Positions 37,621 to 50,430 of a stretch of DNA of 64,000 bases are shown piece after piece. The notes under the pieces were generated by a model. It had not been told where the DNA came from. It worked only from the letters and a program-made list of their open reading frames with translations, and ran no database searches. Both the position numbers and the translations under genes were made by a program. This DNA comes from Ptiloglossa arizonensis. Lineage: Eukaryota; Arthropoda; Insecta; Hymenoptera; Colletidae. The stretch covers positions 1,240,001 to 1,304,000 of the forward strand of contig NW_027478395.1 of NCBI RefSeq assembly GCF_051014685.1, given 5' to 3'. Position 1 is the stretch's first letter. The number at the start of each line of letters is the position of its first letter.

Positions 37621-39251
37621 TTTCAGCTGCTCCAAACGCTTAACCAGAATGGCCTTTGGAAAAAATGCACATACCGTTGTTATCGTACGAGTTTCGACAT
37701 TCAAACGCAGTAGGAATTTTTGGGTTTGGTCAATCCGTTCGCGAGATGTGGGAGTTTGATGCTAAGAAATGTTTGAGAAGGCAACAAATTTTTCGCACTT
37801 CTGCTGCTCCAAACGCTTAACCAGAGTGGCCTAGGGTAAAATACACATACCGTTGTAATCGGGCGAGTTTCTACATTCAGACGCAGTAGGAATTTTTGGG
37901 TTTGGTCAATCCGTTCGCGAGATATAGGAGTTTGAAGCTAAGAAATGGTTGAGAAGGCAAGAAATTTTTCGCACTTCTGCTGCTCCAAACGCTTAACCAG
38001 AATGGCCTAGGGAGAAAATACACATACCGTTGTAATCGGACGAGTTTCTACATTCAGACGCAGCAGGAATTTTTGGGTTTGGTCAATCCGTTCGCGAGAT
38101 ATAGGAGTTTGAAGCTAAGAAATGGTTGAGAAGGCAACAAATTTTTCGCATTTCTGCTGCTCCAAACGCTTAACCAGAATGGCCTAGGGAGAAAATACAC
38201 ATACCGTTGTAATCGGGCGAGTTTCTACATTCAGACGCAGCAGGAATTTTTGGGTTTGGTCAATCCGTTCGCGAGATATGGGTGTTTGAAGCTAAGAAAT
38301 GCTTGAGAAGCCAACAAATTTTTCGCACTTCTGTTGCTCCAAACGCTTAATCAGAATGGCCTAGTGAAAAAATACACATACCTTTGTAATCGGTTGAGCT
38401 TCTACTTTCATATGTAATAGAAATTTTTGGGTTTGGTCAATCCGTTCGCGCGATATGGGAGTTGGAAGCTAAGAAATTGTTGAGAAAGCAACAAATTTTT
38501 CGCAGTTCTGCTGCTCCAAACGCTTAACCAGAATGGCCTAGGGAAAAAATACATATACCGTTGTTATCGTACGAGTTTCTATTTTCAGACGCAATAGGAA
38601 TTTTTGGGTTAGGATAATCCGTTCGCGAGATGTGGGAGTTTGAAGCTAAGAAATGGTTGAGAAGACAACAAATTTTTCGCACTTCTGCTGCTCCAAACGC
38701 TTAACCAGAGTGGCCTAGGGTAAAATACACCTACCGTTGTAATCGGGCGAGTTTCTACATTCCGACGCAGTAGGAATTTTTGGGTTTGGTCAATCCGTTC
38801 GCGAGATATAGGAGTTTGAAGCTAAGAAATGGTTGAGAAGGCAACAAATTTTTCGCACTTCTGCTGCTCCAAACGCTTAACAAGAATGGCCTAGGGAGAA
38901 AATACACATACCGTTGTAATCGGGCGAGTTTCTACATTCAGACGCTGCAGGAATTTTTGGGTTTGGTCAATCCGTTCGCGAGATATGGGTGTTTGAAGCT
39001 AAGAAATGCTTGAGAAGCCAACAAATTTTTCGCACTTCTGTTGCTCCAAACGCTTAATCAGAATGGCCTAGTGAAAAAATACACATACCTTTGTAATCGG
39101 GCGAGTGTCTACTTTCAGATGTAGTAGGAATTTTTGAGTTTGGTCAATCCGTTCGCGAGATGTGGGAGTTTGAAGCTAAGGAATGGTTGAGAAGACAACA
39201 AATTTTTCGCACTTCTGCTGCTCCAAACGCTTAACCAGAGTGGCCTAGGGT
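37621..39251 (+). repeat. Mixed monomers with a recurring cassette at 884-bp spacing
   Basis: The CAGAGTGGC variant occurs at 36058, 36942, 37826 and 38710 (position of GTGGC), three successive intervals of exactly 884 bp (five monomers). In the last three cases it is followed by GATATAGGAG and TAGGGAGAAAATAC units and then a TATGGGTGTTTG unit. This is a five-monomer rhythm with changing filler monomers. No genes seen. Confidence 0.8.
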
Positions 39252-42218
39252 AAAATACACGTGCCGTTGTTATCGGGCGAGCTTCTACTTTCATATGTAA
39301 TAAAAATTTTTGGGTTTGGTCCATCCGTTCGCGAGATATGGAAGTTGGAAGCTAACAAATGGTTAAGAAGGCAACAAATTTTTCGCACTTCTGCTGCCCC
39401 AAACGCTTAACCAGAACGGCCTAGGGAAAAAATACACATACCGTTGTAATCGGGCGAGTTTCTACATTCAGACGCAGCAGGAATTTTTGGGTGTGGTCAA
39501 TCCGTTCGCGAGATATGGGAGTTTGAAGCTAAGAAATGTTTGAGAAGGCAACAAATTTTTCGCACTTCTGCTGCTCCAAACTCTTAACCAGAATGGCCTA
39601 GGGAAAAAATACACATACCGTTGTAATCGGGCGAGTTTCTACATTCAGACGCAATAGGAATTTTTGGGTTTGGTCAATCCTTTCGCGAGATATGGGAGTT
39701 GGAAGCTAAGAAATGGTTAAGAAGGCAACAAATTTTGCGCATTTCAGCTGCTCCAAACGCTTAACCAGAATGGCCTTGGGAAAAAATACACGTACCGTTG
39801 TTATCGTACGAGTTTCTACTTTCAGACGCAATAGGAATTTTTGGGTTTGGATAATCCGTTCGCGAGATGTGGGAGTTTGAAGCTAAGAAATGGTTGAGAA
39901 GATAACAAATTTTTCGCACTTCTGCTGCTCCAAACGCTTAACCAGAGTGGCCTAGGGAGAAAATACATATACCGTTGTAATCGGGCGAGTTTCTACATTC
40001 AGACGCAGCAGGAATTTTTGGGTTTGGTCAATCCGTTCGCGAGATATGGGTGTTTGATGCTAAGAAATGCTTGAGAAGCCAACAAATTTTTCGCACTTCT
40101 GTTGCTCCAAACGCTTAATCAGAATGGCCTAGTGAAAAAATACACATACCTTTGTAATCGGGCGAGTTTCTACTTTCAGATGTAGTTGGATATTTTTGGG
40201 TTTGGTCAATCCGTTCGCGAGATGTGGGAGTTGGAAGCTAATAAATGGTTGAGAAGGGAACAAATTTTTCGCACTTCTGCTGCCCCAAACGCTTAACCAG
40301 AACGGCCTCGCGAGAAAATACACATACCGTTGTAATCGGGCAAGTTTCTACATTCAGACGCAGCAGGAATTTTTGGGTTTGGTCAATCCGTTCGCGAGAT
40401 ATGGGAGTTGGAAGCTAAGAAATGGTTGAGAAGGCAACAAATTTTGCGCATTTCAGCTGCTCCAAACGCTTAACCAGAATGGCCTTGGGAAAAAATACAC
40501 ATACCGTTGTTATCGTATGAGTTTCTACTTTCAGACGCAATAGGAATTTTTGGGTTTGGTCAATCCGTTCGCGAGATGTGGGAGTTTGAAGCTAAGAAAT
40601 GGTTGAGAAGACAACAAATTTTTCGCACTTCTGCTGCTCCAAACGCTTAACCAGAGTGGCATAGGGAAAAATACACATACTGTTGTAATCGGGCGAGTTT
40701 CTACTTTCAGAAATAGTAGGAATTTTTGGGATTGGTCAAACCGTTCGCGAGATGTGGCAGTTTGAAGCTAAGAAATAGTTGAGAAGACAACAAATTTTTC
40801 GCATTTCTGCTGATCCAAACGCTTAACCAGAATGGACTAGGGAAAAAATACACATACCTTTGTAATCGGGCGAGTTTCTACTTTCAGATGTAGTAGGAAT
40901 TTTTGGGTTTGATCAATCCGTTCGCGAGATGTGGGAGTTTGAAGCTAGGAAATGGTTGAGAAGGCAACAAATTTTTCGCACTTCTGCTGCTCCAAACGCT
41001 TAACCAGAATGGCCTAGAGAGAAAATACACATACCGTTGTAATCGGGCGAGTTTCTACATTCAGACGCAGCAGGAATTTTTAGGTTTGGTCAATCCGTTC
41101 GCGAGATATGGGTGTTTGAAGGTAAGAAATGCTTGAGAAGCCAACAAATTTTTCGCACTTCTGTTGCTCCAAACGCTTAATCAGAATGGCCTAATGAAAA
41201 AATACACATACCTTTGTAATCGGGCGAGCTTCTACTTTCATATGTAATAGAAATTTTTGGGTTTGGTCAATCCGTTCGCGCGATATGGGAGTTGGAAGCT
41301 AAGAAATTGTTGAGAAAGCAACAAATTTTTCGCACTTCTGCTTCTCCAAACGCTTAACCAGAATGGCCTAGGGAAAAAATACACATACCGTTGTTATCGT
41401 ACGAGTTTCTACTTTCAGACGCAATAGGAATTTTTGGGTTTGGATAATCCGTTCGCGAGATGTGGGAGTTTGAAGCTAAGAAATGGTTGAGAAGACAACA
41501 AATTTTTCGCACTTCTGCTGCTCCAAACGCTTAACCAGAGTGGCCTAGGGTAAAATACACATACCGTTGTAATCGGGCGAGTTTCTACATTCAGACGCAG
41601 TAGGAACTTTTGGGTTTGGTCAATCCGTTCGCGAGATATAGGAGTTTGAAGCTAAGAAATGGTTGAGAAGGCAACAAATTTTTCGCACTTCTGCTGCTCC
41701 AAAAGCTTAACCAGAATGGCCTAGGGAGAAAATACACATACCGTTGTAATCGGGCGAGTTTCTACATTCAGACGCAGCAGGAATTTTTGGGTTTGGTCAA
41801 TCCGTTCGCGTGATATGGGTGTTTGAAGCTAAGAAATGCTTGAGAAGCCAACAAATTTTTCGCACTTCTGTTGCTCCAAACGCTTAATCAGAATGGCCTA
41901 GTGAAAAAATACACATACCGTTGTTATCGTATGAGTTTCTACTTTCAGAAGCAATAGGAATTTTTGTGTTTGGTCAGTCCGTTCGCGAGATGTGGGAGTT
42001 TGAATCTAAGAAGTGGTTGAGAAGACAACAAATTTTTCGCACTTCTACAGCTCCAAACGCTTAACCAGAATGTCCTAGTGAAGAAATACACATACCTGTG
42101 TAATCGGGCGAGTTTCTACTTTCAGAAATAGTAGGAATTTTTGGGATTGGTCAATCCGTTCGCGAGATGTGGCAGTTTGAAGCTAAGAAGTGGTTGAGAA
42201 GACAACAAATTTTTCGCA
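39252..42218 (+). repeat. Three-donor mosaic: blocks iota, kappa and lambda, second copies
   Basis: This 3-kb stretch follows three different left-hand partners in turn: 31647-32352 (offset 7605), then 33761-34320 (offset 6190), then 35820-37620 (offset 4598). The first switch falls within about 39937-39958 and the second between about 40384 and 40510. In each case the two donors are identical across the switch, as expected for homologous exchange between monomers in register. An alternative reading is that the left region lost the intervening monomers by deletion after one larger duplication: the decreasing offsets fit two deletions of 8 and 9 monomers in the right copy. Confidence 0.9.
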
Positions 42219-42849
42219 CTTCTACAGCTCCAAACGCTTAACCAGAATGTCCTAGTGAAGAAATACACATACCTTTGTAATCGGGAGAGTTTCTACTTTC
42301 AGATGTATTAGGAATTTTTGGTTTTGGTCAATCCGTTCGCGAGATGTGGGAGTTTGAAGCTAAGAAATGGTTGAGAAGACAACAAATTTTTCGCACTTCT
42401 GCTGCTCCAAACGCTTAACCGGAATGGCCTAGGGAAAAAATACACATACCTTTGTAATCGGGAGAGTTTCTACTTTCAGATGTAGTAGGAATTTTTGGTT
42501 TTGGTCAATCCGTTCGCGAGATGTGGGAGTTTGAAGCTAAGAAATGGTTGAGAAGGCAACAAACATTTCGCAATTCTGCTGCTTCAAACGCTTAACCAGA
42601 ATAGTATAGGGAAAAAATACACAAACCGTTGTAATCGGGCGAGTTTCTACATTCAGACGCAATAGGAATTTTTGGGTTTGGTCAATCCGTTCGCGAGATA
42701 TGGGAGTTGGAAGCCAAGAAATGGTTGAGAGGGCAACAAATTTTGCGCACTTCAGCTGCTCCAAACGCTTAACCAGAATGGCCTTGGGAAAAAATACACA
42801 TACCGTTGTTATCGTACGAGTTTCTACCTTCAGACGCAATAGGAATTTT
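42219..42849 (+). repeat. First variant cassette AATAGTATAGGG with flanking monomers
   Basis: Contains a GCTTCAAACGCTTAACC / AATAGTATAGGGAAAAAATA monomer (about 42580-42610) followed by GTTGAGAGGGCAACAAATT (42724) and CTACCTTCAGACGC. The same monomer run recurs at about 54370-54690, 56665-56985, 58431-58751 and 61079-61399. The variant destroys the CCTAGG and GGCC words in the monomer. Confidence 0.88.
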
Positions 42850-44145
42850 TGGGTTTGGTCAATCCGTTCGCGAGATATGGGAGTTGGAAGCTAAGAAATG
42901 GTTGAGAAGGCAACAAATTTTTCGCACTTCTGCTGCCCCAAACGCTTAACCAGAACAGCCTAGGGATAAAATACACATACCGTTGTAATCGGGCGAGTTT
43001 CTACATTCAGACGCAGCAGGAATTTTTGGGTGTGGTCAATCCGTTCGCGAGATATGGGAGTTTGAAGCTAAGAACTGCTTGAGAAGGCAACAAATTTTTC
43101 GCACTTCTGCTGCTCCAAACGCTTAACCAGAATGGCCTAGGGAAAAAATACACATACAGTTGTAATCGGGCGAGCTTCTACTTTCATGTGTAATGGAAAT
43201 TTTTGGGTTTGGTCAATCCGTTCGCGAGATATGAGAGTTGGAAGCTAAGAAATGGTTGAGAAGGCAACAAATTTTGCGCATTTCAGCTGCTCCAAACGCT
43301 TAACCAGAATGGCCTAGGGAAAAAATACACATACCGTTGTAATCGGGCGAGTTTCTAGTTTCAGATGTAGTAGGAATTTTTGGGTTTGGTCAATCCGTTC
43401 ACGAGATATAGGAGTTTGAAGCTAAGAAATGCTTGAGAAGCCAACAAATTTTTCGCACTTCTGTTGCTCCAAACGCTTAATCAGAATGGCCTAGTGAAAA
43501 AATACACATACCTTTGTAATCGGGCGAGTGTCTACTTTCAGATGTAGTAGGAATTTTTGAGTTTGGTCAATCCGTTCGCGAGATGTGGGAGTTTGAAGCT
43601 AAGGAATGGTTGAGAAGACAACAAATTTTTCGCACTTCTGCTGCTCCAAACGCTTAACCAGAATGGCCTAGGGAAAAAATACACATACCGTTGTAATCGG
43701 GCGAGTTTCTACTTTCAGATGTAGTAGGATATTTTTGGGTTTGGTCAATCCGTTCGCGAGATGTGGGAGTTTGAAGCTATGATGTGGTTGGGAAAACAAC
43801 AAATTTTCCGCACTTCTGCTGCTCCAATCGCTTAACCAGAATGGCCTAGGGAAAAATACACATGCCGTTGTAATCGGGCGAGCTTCTACATTCATGTGTA
43901 ATGGAAATTTTTGGGTTTGGTCAATCCGTACGCGAGATATGAGAGTTGGAAGCTAAGAAATGGTTGAGAAGGCAACAAATTTTGCGCATTTCAGCTGCTC
44001 CAAACGCTTAACCAGAATGGCCTAGGGAAAAAATACACATACCGTTGTAATCGGGCGAGTTTCTAGTTTCAGATGTAGTAGGAATTTTTGGGATTGGTTA
44101 ACCAGTTCGCGAGATGTGTGAGTTTGAAGCTAAGATGTGGTTGAG
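42850..44145 (+). repeat. 1.3-kb block mu, copy 1
   Basis: Repeated at 49920-51215 with offset 7070 (40 monomers). Shared markers are TAGGGATAAAATAC (42961), AAGAACTGCTTGAG (43070), TTCATGTGTAATGG (43182), TTTCTAGTTTCAG (43352), CCGTTCACGAG (43397) and TTAACCAGTTCGCGAGATG (44098). The copies diverge after GATGTGGTTGAG at about 44145/51215. Confidence 0.88.
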
Positions 44146-46209
44146 GAAACAACAAATTTTTCGCACTTCTGCTGCACCAAACGCTTAACCAGAATGGCCT
44201 AGGGAAAAATACACATACCGTTGTAATCGGGCGAGCTTCTACTTTCAGATGTAATAGAAATTTTTGGGTTTGGTCAATCCGTTCGCGAGATATGGGAGTT
44301 GGAAGCTAAGAAATGGTTGCGAAGGCAACAAATTTTGGGCACTTCAGCTGCTCCAAACGCTTAACCAGAATGGCCTTGGGTAAAAATACACAGACCGTTG
44401 TAATCGGGCGAGTTTCTACATTCAGACGCAGCAGGAATTTTTGGGTTTGGTCAATCCGTTCGCGAGATATGGGAGTTTGAATCTAGGAAATGCTTGAGAA
44501 GGCAACAAATTTTTCGCATTTCTGCTGCTCCAAACGCTTAACCAGAAAGGACCAGGGAGAAAATACACATTCCTTTGTAATCGGGCGAGTTTCTACTTTC
44601 AGATGTAGTAGGAATTTTTGGGTTTGGTCAATCCGTTCGCGAGATGTGGGAGTTTGAAGCTAAGAAATGGTTGAGAAGACAACAAATTTTTCGCACTTCT
44701 GCTGCTCCAAACGCTTAACCAGAATGGCCTAGGGAAAAATACACATACCTTTGTAATCGGGCGAGTTTCTACTTTCAGATGTAATAGGAATTTTTGGTTT
44801 TGGTCAATCCGTTCGCGAGATATGGGAGTTTGAAGCTAAGAAATGGTTGAGAAGACAACAAATTTTTCGCACTTCTGCTGCTCCAAACGCTCAACCAGAG
44901 TGGCCTAGGGAAAAATACACATGCCGTTGGAATCGGGCGAGCTTCTACTTTCATATGTAATAGAAATTTTTGGGTTTGGTCAATCCGTTCGCGAGATATG
45001 GGAGTTTGAATCTAGGAAATGCTTGAGAAGGCAACAAATTTTTCGCACATCTGCTGCTCCAAACGCTTAACCAGAATGGCCCAGTGAGAAAATACACATA
45101 CCTTTGTAATCAGGCGAGTTTCTTCTTTCAGATGTAGAAGGAATTTTAGGGTTTGATCAATCCGTTCGCGAGATGTGGCAGTTTGAAGCTAAGAAATAGT
45201 TGAGAAGACAACAAATTTTTCGCATTTCTGCTGCTCCAAACGCTTAACCAGAAAGGACTAGGGAAAAAATACACATACCTTTGTAATTGGGCGAGTTTCT
45301 ACTTTCAGATGTAGTAGGAATTTTTGGGTTTGTTCAATCCGTTCGCGAGATGTGGGAGTTTGAAGCTAAGAAATGGTTGAGAAGACAACAAATTTTTCGC
45401 ACTTCTGCTGCTCCAAACGCTTAACCAGAATGGCCTAGGGAAAAAATACACATACCGTTGTAATCGGGAGAGTTTCTACTTTCAGATGTAGTAGGAATTT
45501 TTGTTTTTGGTCAATCCGTTCGCGAGATGTGGCAGTTTGAAACTAAGAAATGGTTGAGAAGACAACAAATTTTTCGCACTTCTGCTGCTCCAAACGCTCA
45601 ACCAGAGTGGCCTAGGGAAAAATACCCATACCGTTGTAATCGGGCGAGTTTCTACATTCAGGCGCAGCAGGAATTTTTGGGTTTGGTCAATCCGTTCGCG
45701 AGATATGGGAGTTGGAAGCTAAGAAATGGTTGAGAAGGCAACAAATTTTGGGCACTTCAGCTGCTCCAAACGCTTAACCAGAATGGCCTTGGGTAAAAAT
45801 ACACAGACCGTTGTAATCGGGCGAGTTTCTACATTCAGACGCAGAAGGAATTTTTGGGTTTGGTCAATCCGTTCGCGAGATATGGGAGTTTGAATCTAGG
45901 AAATGCTTGAGAAGGCAACAAATTTTTCGCATTTCTGCTGCTCCAAACGCTTAACCAGAAAGGACCAGGGAGAAAATACACATTCCTTTGTAATCGGGCG
46001 AGTTTCTACTTTCAGATGTAGTAGGAATTTTTGGTTTTGGTCAATCCGTTCGCGAGATGTGGGAGTTTGAAGCTAAGAAATGGTTGAGAAGGCAACAAAC
46101 TTTTCGCAATTCTGCTGCTTCAAACGCTTAACCAGAATAGTATAGGGAAAAAATACACAAACCGTTGTAATCGGGCGAGTTTCTACTTTCAGATGTAGTA
46201 GGAATTTTT
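44146..46209 (+). repeat. Mixed monomers including a 9-monomer partner of 46.3-47.3 kb
   Basis: About 44710-45702 matches 46300-47292 at offset 1590 (9 monomers), sharing CGCTCAACCAG, CCGTTGGAATCGG, GATGTAGAAGGAATTTTAGG, TTTTTGTTTTTGG and TACCCATACCG. A TTTTGGGCACTTC variant recurs at 44333 and 45746 (8 monomers). Positions 46080-46150 hold a further AATAGTATAGGG monomer. Confidence 0.82.
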
Positions 46210-49200
46210 GGTTTTGGTCAATCCGTTCGCGAGATGTGGGAGTTTGAAGCTAAGAAATGGTTGAGAAGACAACAAATTTTTCGCACTTCTGCTGCTCCAA
46301 ACGCTTAACCAGAATGTTCTAGGGAAAAATACATATACCTTTGTAATCGGGCGAGTTTCTACTTTCAGATGTAGTAGGAATTTTTGGTTTTGGTCAATCC
46401 GTTCGCGAGATATGGGAGTTTGAAGCTAAGAAATGGTTGAGAAGACAACAAATTTTTCGCACTTCTGCTGCTCCAAACGCTCAACCAGAGTGGCCTAGGG
46501 AAAAATACACATGCCGTTGGAATCGGGCGAGCTTCTACTTTCATATGTAATAGAAATTTTTGGGTTTGGTCAATCCGTTCGCGAGATATGGGAGTTTGAA
46601 TCTAGGAAATGCTTGAGAAGGCAACAAATTTTTCGCACATCTGCTGCTCCAAACGCTTAACCAGAATGGCCCAGTGAGAAAATACACATACCTTTGTAAT
46701 CAGGCGAGTTTCTTCTTTCAGATGTAGAAGGAATTTTAGGGTTTGATCAATCCGTTCGCGAGATGTGGCAGTTTGAAGCTAAGAAATGGTTGAGAAGACA
46801 ACAAATTTTTCGCATTTCTGCTGCTCCAAACGCTTAACCAGAAAGGACTAGGGAAAAAATACACATACCTTTGTAATTGGGCGAGTTTCTACTTTCAGAT
46901 GTAGTAGGAATTTTTGGGTTTGTTCAATCCGTTCGCGAGATGTGGGAGTTTGAAGCTAAGAAATGGTTGAGAAGACAACAAATTTTTCGCACTTCTGCTG
47001 CTCCAAACGCTTAACCAGAATGGCCTAGGGAAAAAATACACATACCGTTGTAATCGGGAGAGTTTCTACTTTCAGATGTAGTAGGAATTTTTGTTTTTGG
47101 TCAATCCGTTCGCGAGATGTGGCAGTTTGAAACTAAGAAATGGTTGAGAAGACAACAAATTTTTCGCACTTCTGCTGCTCCAAACGCTCAACCAGAGTGG
47201 CCTAGGGAAAAATACCCATACCGTTGTAATCGGGCGAGTTTCTACATTCAGGCGCAGCAGGAATTTTTGGGTTTGGTCAATCCGTTCGCGAGATATGGGA
47301 GTTTGAATCTAGGAAATGCTTGAGAAGGCAACAAATTTTTCGCACTTCTGCTGCTCCAAACGCTTAACCAGAATGCCCCAGTGAAAAAATACACATACCT
47401 TTGTAATCGGGCGAGTTTCTTCATTCAGATGTAGTAGGAATTTTTGGGTTTGATCAATCCGTTCGTGAGATGTGGCAGTTTGAAGCTAAGAAATGGTTGA
47501 GAAGACAACAAACTTTTCGCACTTCTGCTGCTCCAAACGTTTAACCAGAAAGGACTAGGGAAAAAATACACATACCTTTGTAATCGGGCGAGTTTCTACA
47601 TTCAGATGTAGTAGGAATTTTTGGGTTTTGTCAGTCCGTTCGCGAGATGTGGGAGTTTGAAGCTAAGAAATGGTTGAGAAGGCAACAAATTTTTCGCACT
47701 TCTGCTGCTCCAAACGCTTAACCAGGATGGCCTAGGGAGAAAATACACATACCGTTGTAATCGGGCGAGTTTCTACATTCAGATGTAATAGAAATTTTTG
47801 GGTTTGGTCAATCCGTTCGCGAGATATGGGAGTTGGAAGCTAAGAAATGGTTGAGAAGGCAACAAATTTTTCGCACTTCTGCTGCCCCAAACGCTTAACC
47901 AGAACAGCCTAGGGATAAAATACACATACCGTTGTAATCGGGCGAGTTTCTACATTCAGACGCAGCAGGAATTTTGGGTGTGGTCAATCCGTTCGCGAGA
48001 TATGGGAGTTTGAAGCTAAGAACTGCTTGAGAAGGCAACAAATTTTTCGCACTTCTGCTGCTCCAAACGCTTAACCAGAATGGCCTAGGGAAAAAATACA
48101 CATACAGTTGTAATCGGGCGAGCTTCTACTTTCATGTGTAATGGAAATTTTTGGGTTTGGTCAATCCGTTCGCGAGATATGAGAGTTGGAAGCTAAGAAA
48201 TGGTTGAGAAGACAACAAATTTTGCGCATTTCAGCTGCTCCAAACGCTTAACCAGAATGGCCTAGGGAAGAAATACACATACCGCTGTAATCGGGCGAGT
48301 TTCTACTTTCAGATGTAGTAGGATATTTTTGGGTTTGGTCAATCCGTTCGCGAGATGTGGGAGTTTGAAGCTAAGAAATGGTTGAGAAGACAACAAATTT
48401 TTCGCACTTCTGCTGCTCCAAACGCTTAACCAGAATGTTCTAGGGAAAAATACACATACCTTTGTAATCGGGCGAGTTTCTACTTTCAGATGTAGTAGGA
48501 ATTTTTGGTTTTGGTCAATCCGTTCGCGAGATATGGGAGTTTGAAGCTAAGAAATGGTTGAGAAGACAACAAATTTTTCGCACTTCTGCTTCTCCAAACG
48601 CTCAACCAGAGTGGCCTAGGGAAAAATACACATGCCGTTGGAATCGGGCGAGCTTCTACTTTCATATGTAATAGAAATTTTTGGGTTTGGTCAATCCGTT
48701 CGCGAGATATGGGAGTTTGAATCTAGGAAATGCTTGAGAAGGCAACAAATTTTTCGCACATCTGCTGCTCCAAACGCTTAACCAGAATGGCCCAGTGAGA
48801 AAATACACATACCTTTGTAATCAGGCGAGTTTCTTCTTTCAGATGTAGAAGGAATTTTAGGGTTTGATCAATCCGTTCGCGAGATGTGGCAGTTTGAAGC
48901 TAAGAAATGGTTGAGAAGACAACAAATTTTTCGCATTTCTGCTGCTCCAAACGCTTAACCAGAAAGGACTAGGGAAAAAATACACATACCTTTGTAATTG
49001 GGCGAGTTTCTACTTTCAGATGTAGTAGGAATTTTTGGGTTTGTTCAATCCGTTCGCGAGATGTGGGAGTTTGAAGCTAAGAAATGGTTGAGAAGACAAC
49101 AAATTTTTCGCACTTCTGCTGCTCCAAACGCTTAACCAGAATGGCCTAGGGAAAAAATACACATACCGTTGTAATCGGGAGAGTTTCTACTTTCAGATGT

Positions 49201-50430
49201 AGTAGGAATTTTTGTTTTTGGTCAATCCGTTCGCGATATGTGGCAGTTTGAAACTAAGAAATGGTTGAGAAGACAACAAATTTTTCGCACTTCTGCTGCT
49301 CCAAACGCTCAACCAGAGTGGCCTAGGGAAAAATACCCATACCGTTGTAATCGGGCGAGTTTCTACATTCAGGCGCAGCAGGAATTTTTGGGTTTGGTCA
49401 ATCCGTTCGCGAGATATGGGAGTTTGAATCTAGGAAATGCTTGAGAAGGCAACAAATTTTTCGCACTTCTGCTGCTCCAAACGCTTAACCAGAATGCCCC
49501 AGTGAAAAAATACACATACCTTTGTAATCGGGCGAGTTTCTTCATTCAGATGTAGTAGGAATTTTTGGGTTTGATCAATCCGTTCGTGAGATGTGGCAGT
49601 TTGAAGCTAAGAAATGGTTGAGAAGACAACGAATTTTTCGCACTTCTGCTGCTCCAAACGTTTAACCAGAAAGGACTAGGGAAAAAATACACATAACTTT
49701 GTAATCGGGCGAGTTTCTACATTCAGATGTAGTAGGAATTTTTGGGTTTTGTCAGTCCGTTCGCGAGATGTGGGAGTTTGAAGCTAAGAAATGGTTGAGA
49801 AGGCAACAAATTTTTCGCACTTCTGCTGCTCCAAACGCTTAACCAGGATGGCCTAGGGAGAAAATACACATACCGTTGTAATCGGGCGAGTTTCTACATT
49901 CAGATGTAATAGAAATTTTTGGGTTTGGTCAATCCGTTCGCGAGATATGGGAGTTGGAAGCTAAGAAATGGTTGAGAAGGCAACAAATTTTTCGCACTTC
50001 TGCTGCCCCAAACGCTTAACCAGAACAGCCTAGGGATAAAATACACATACCGTTGTAATCGGGCGAGTTTCTACATTCAGACGCAGCAGGAATTTTTGGG
50101 TGTGGTCAATCCGTTCGCGAGATATGGGAGTTTGAAGCTAAGAACTGCTTGAGAAGGCAACAAATTTTTCGCACTTCTGCTGCTCCAAACGCTTAACCAG
50201 AATGGCCTAGGGAAAAAATACACATACAGTTGTAATCGGGCGAGCTTCTACTTTCATGTGTAATGGAAATTTTTGGGTTTGGTCAATCCGTTCGCGAGAT
50301 ATGAGAGTTGGAAGCTAAGAAATGGTTGAGAAGGCAACAAATTTTGCGCATTTCAGCTGCTCCAAACGCTTAACCAGAATGGCCTAGGGAAACAATACAC
50401 ATACCGTTGTAATCGGGCGAGTTTCTAGTT
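46210..50430 (+). repeat. 12-monomer higher-order repeat, 2121-bp period, two copies
   Basis: Copy 1 (about 46210-48330) and copy 2 (about 48331-50430) are adjacent and match at a constant offset of 2121 bp, with one small indel near 47972. Paired markers are AATGTTCTAGGG (46313 and 48434), CTCAACCAGAGTGG, GATGTAGAAGG, TTTTTGTTTTTGG (47090 and 49211), ATGCCCCAGTG (47374 and 49495), CGTTTAACC, TTTTGTCAGTCC and GATAAAATACAC. Few substitutions are seen, for example CTTCTCC for CTGCTCC at 48589. A true head-to-tail HOR. Confidence 0.92.

Noticed and set aside
45527..49444. Plus-strand 61-77 codon open frames, such as those at 45527, 47117 and 49238
   Set aside because: They recur only because the underlying 9- and 12-monomer blocks are duplicated, and they differ where the subtypes differ. 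They are satellite translations, not genes.
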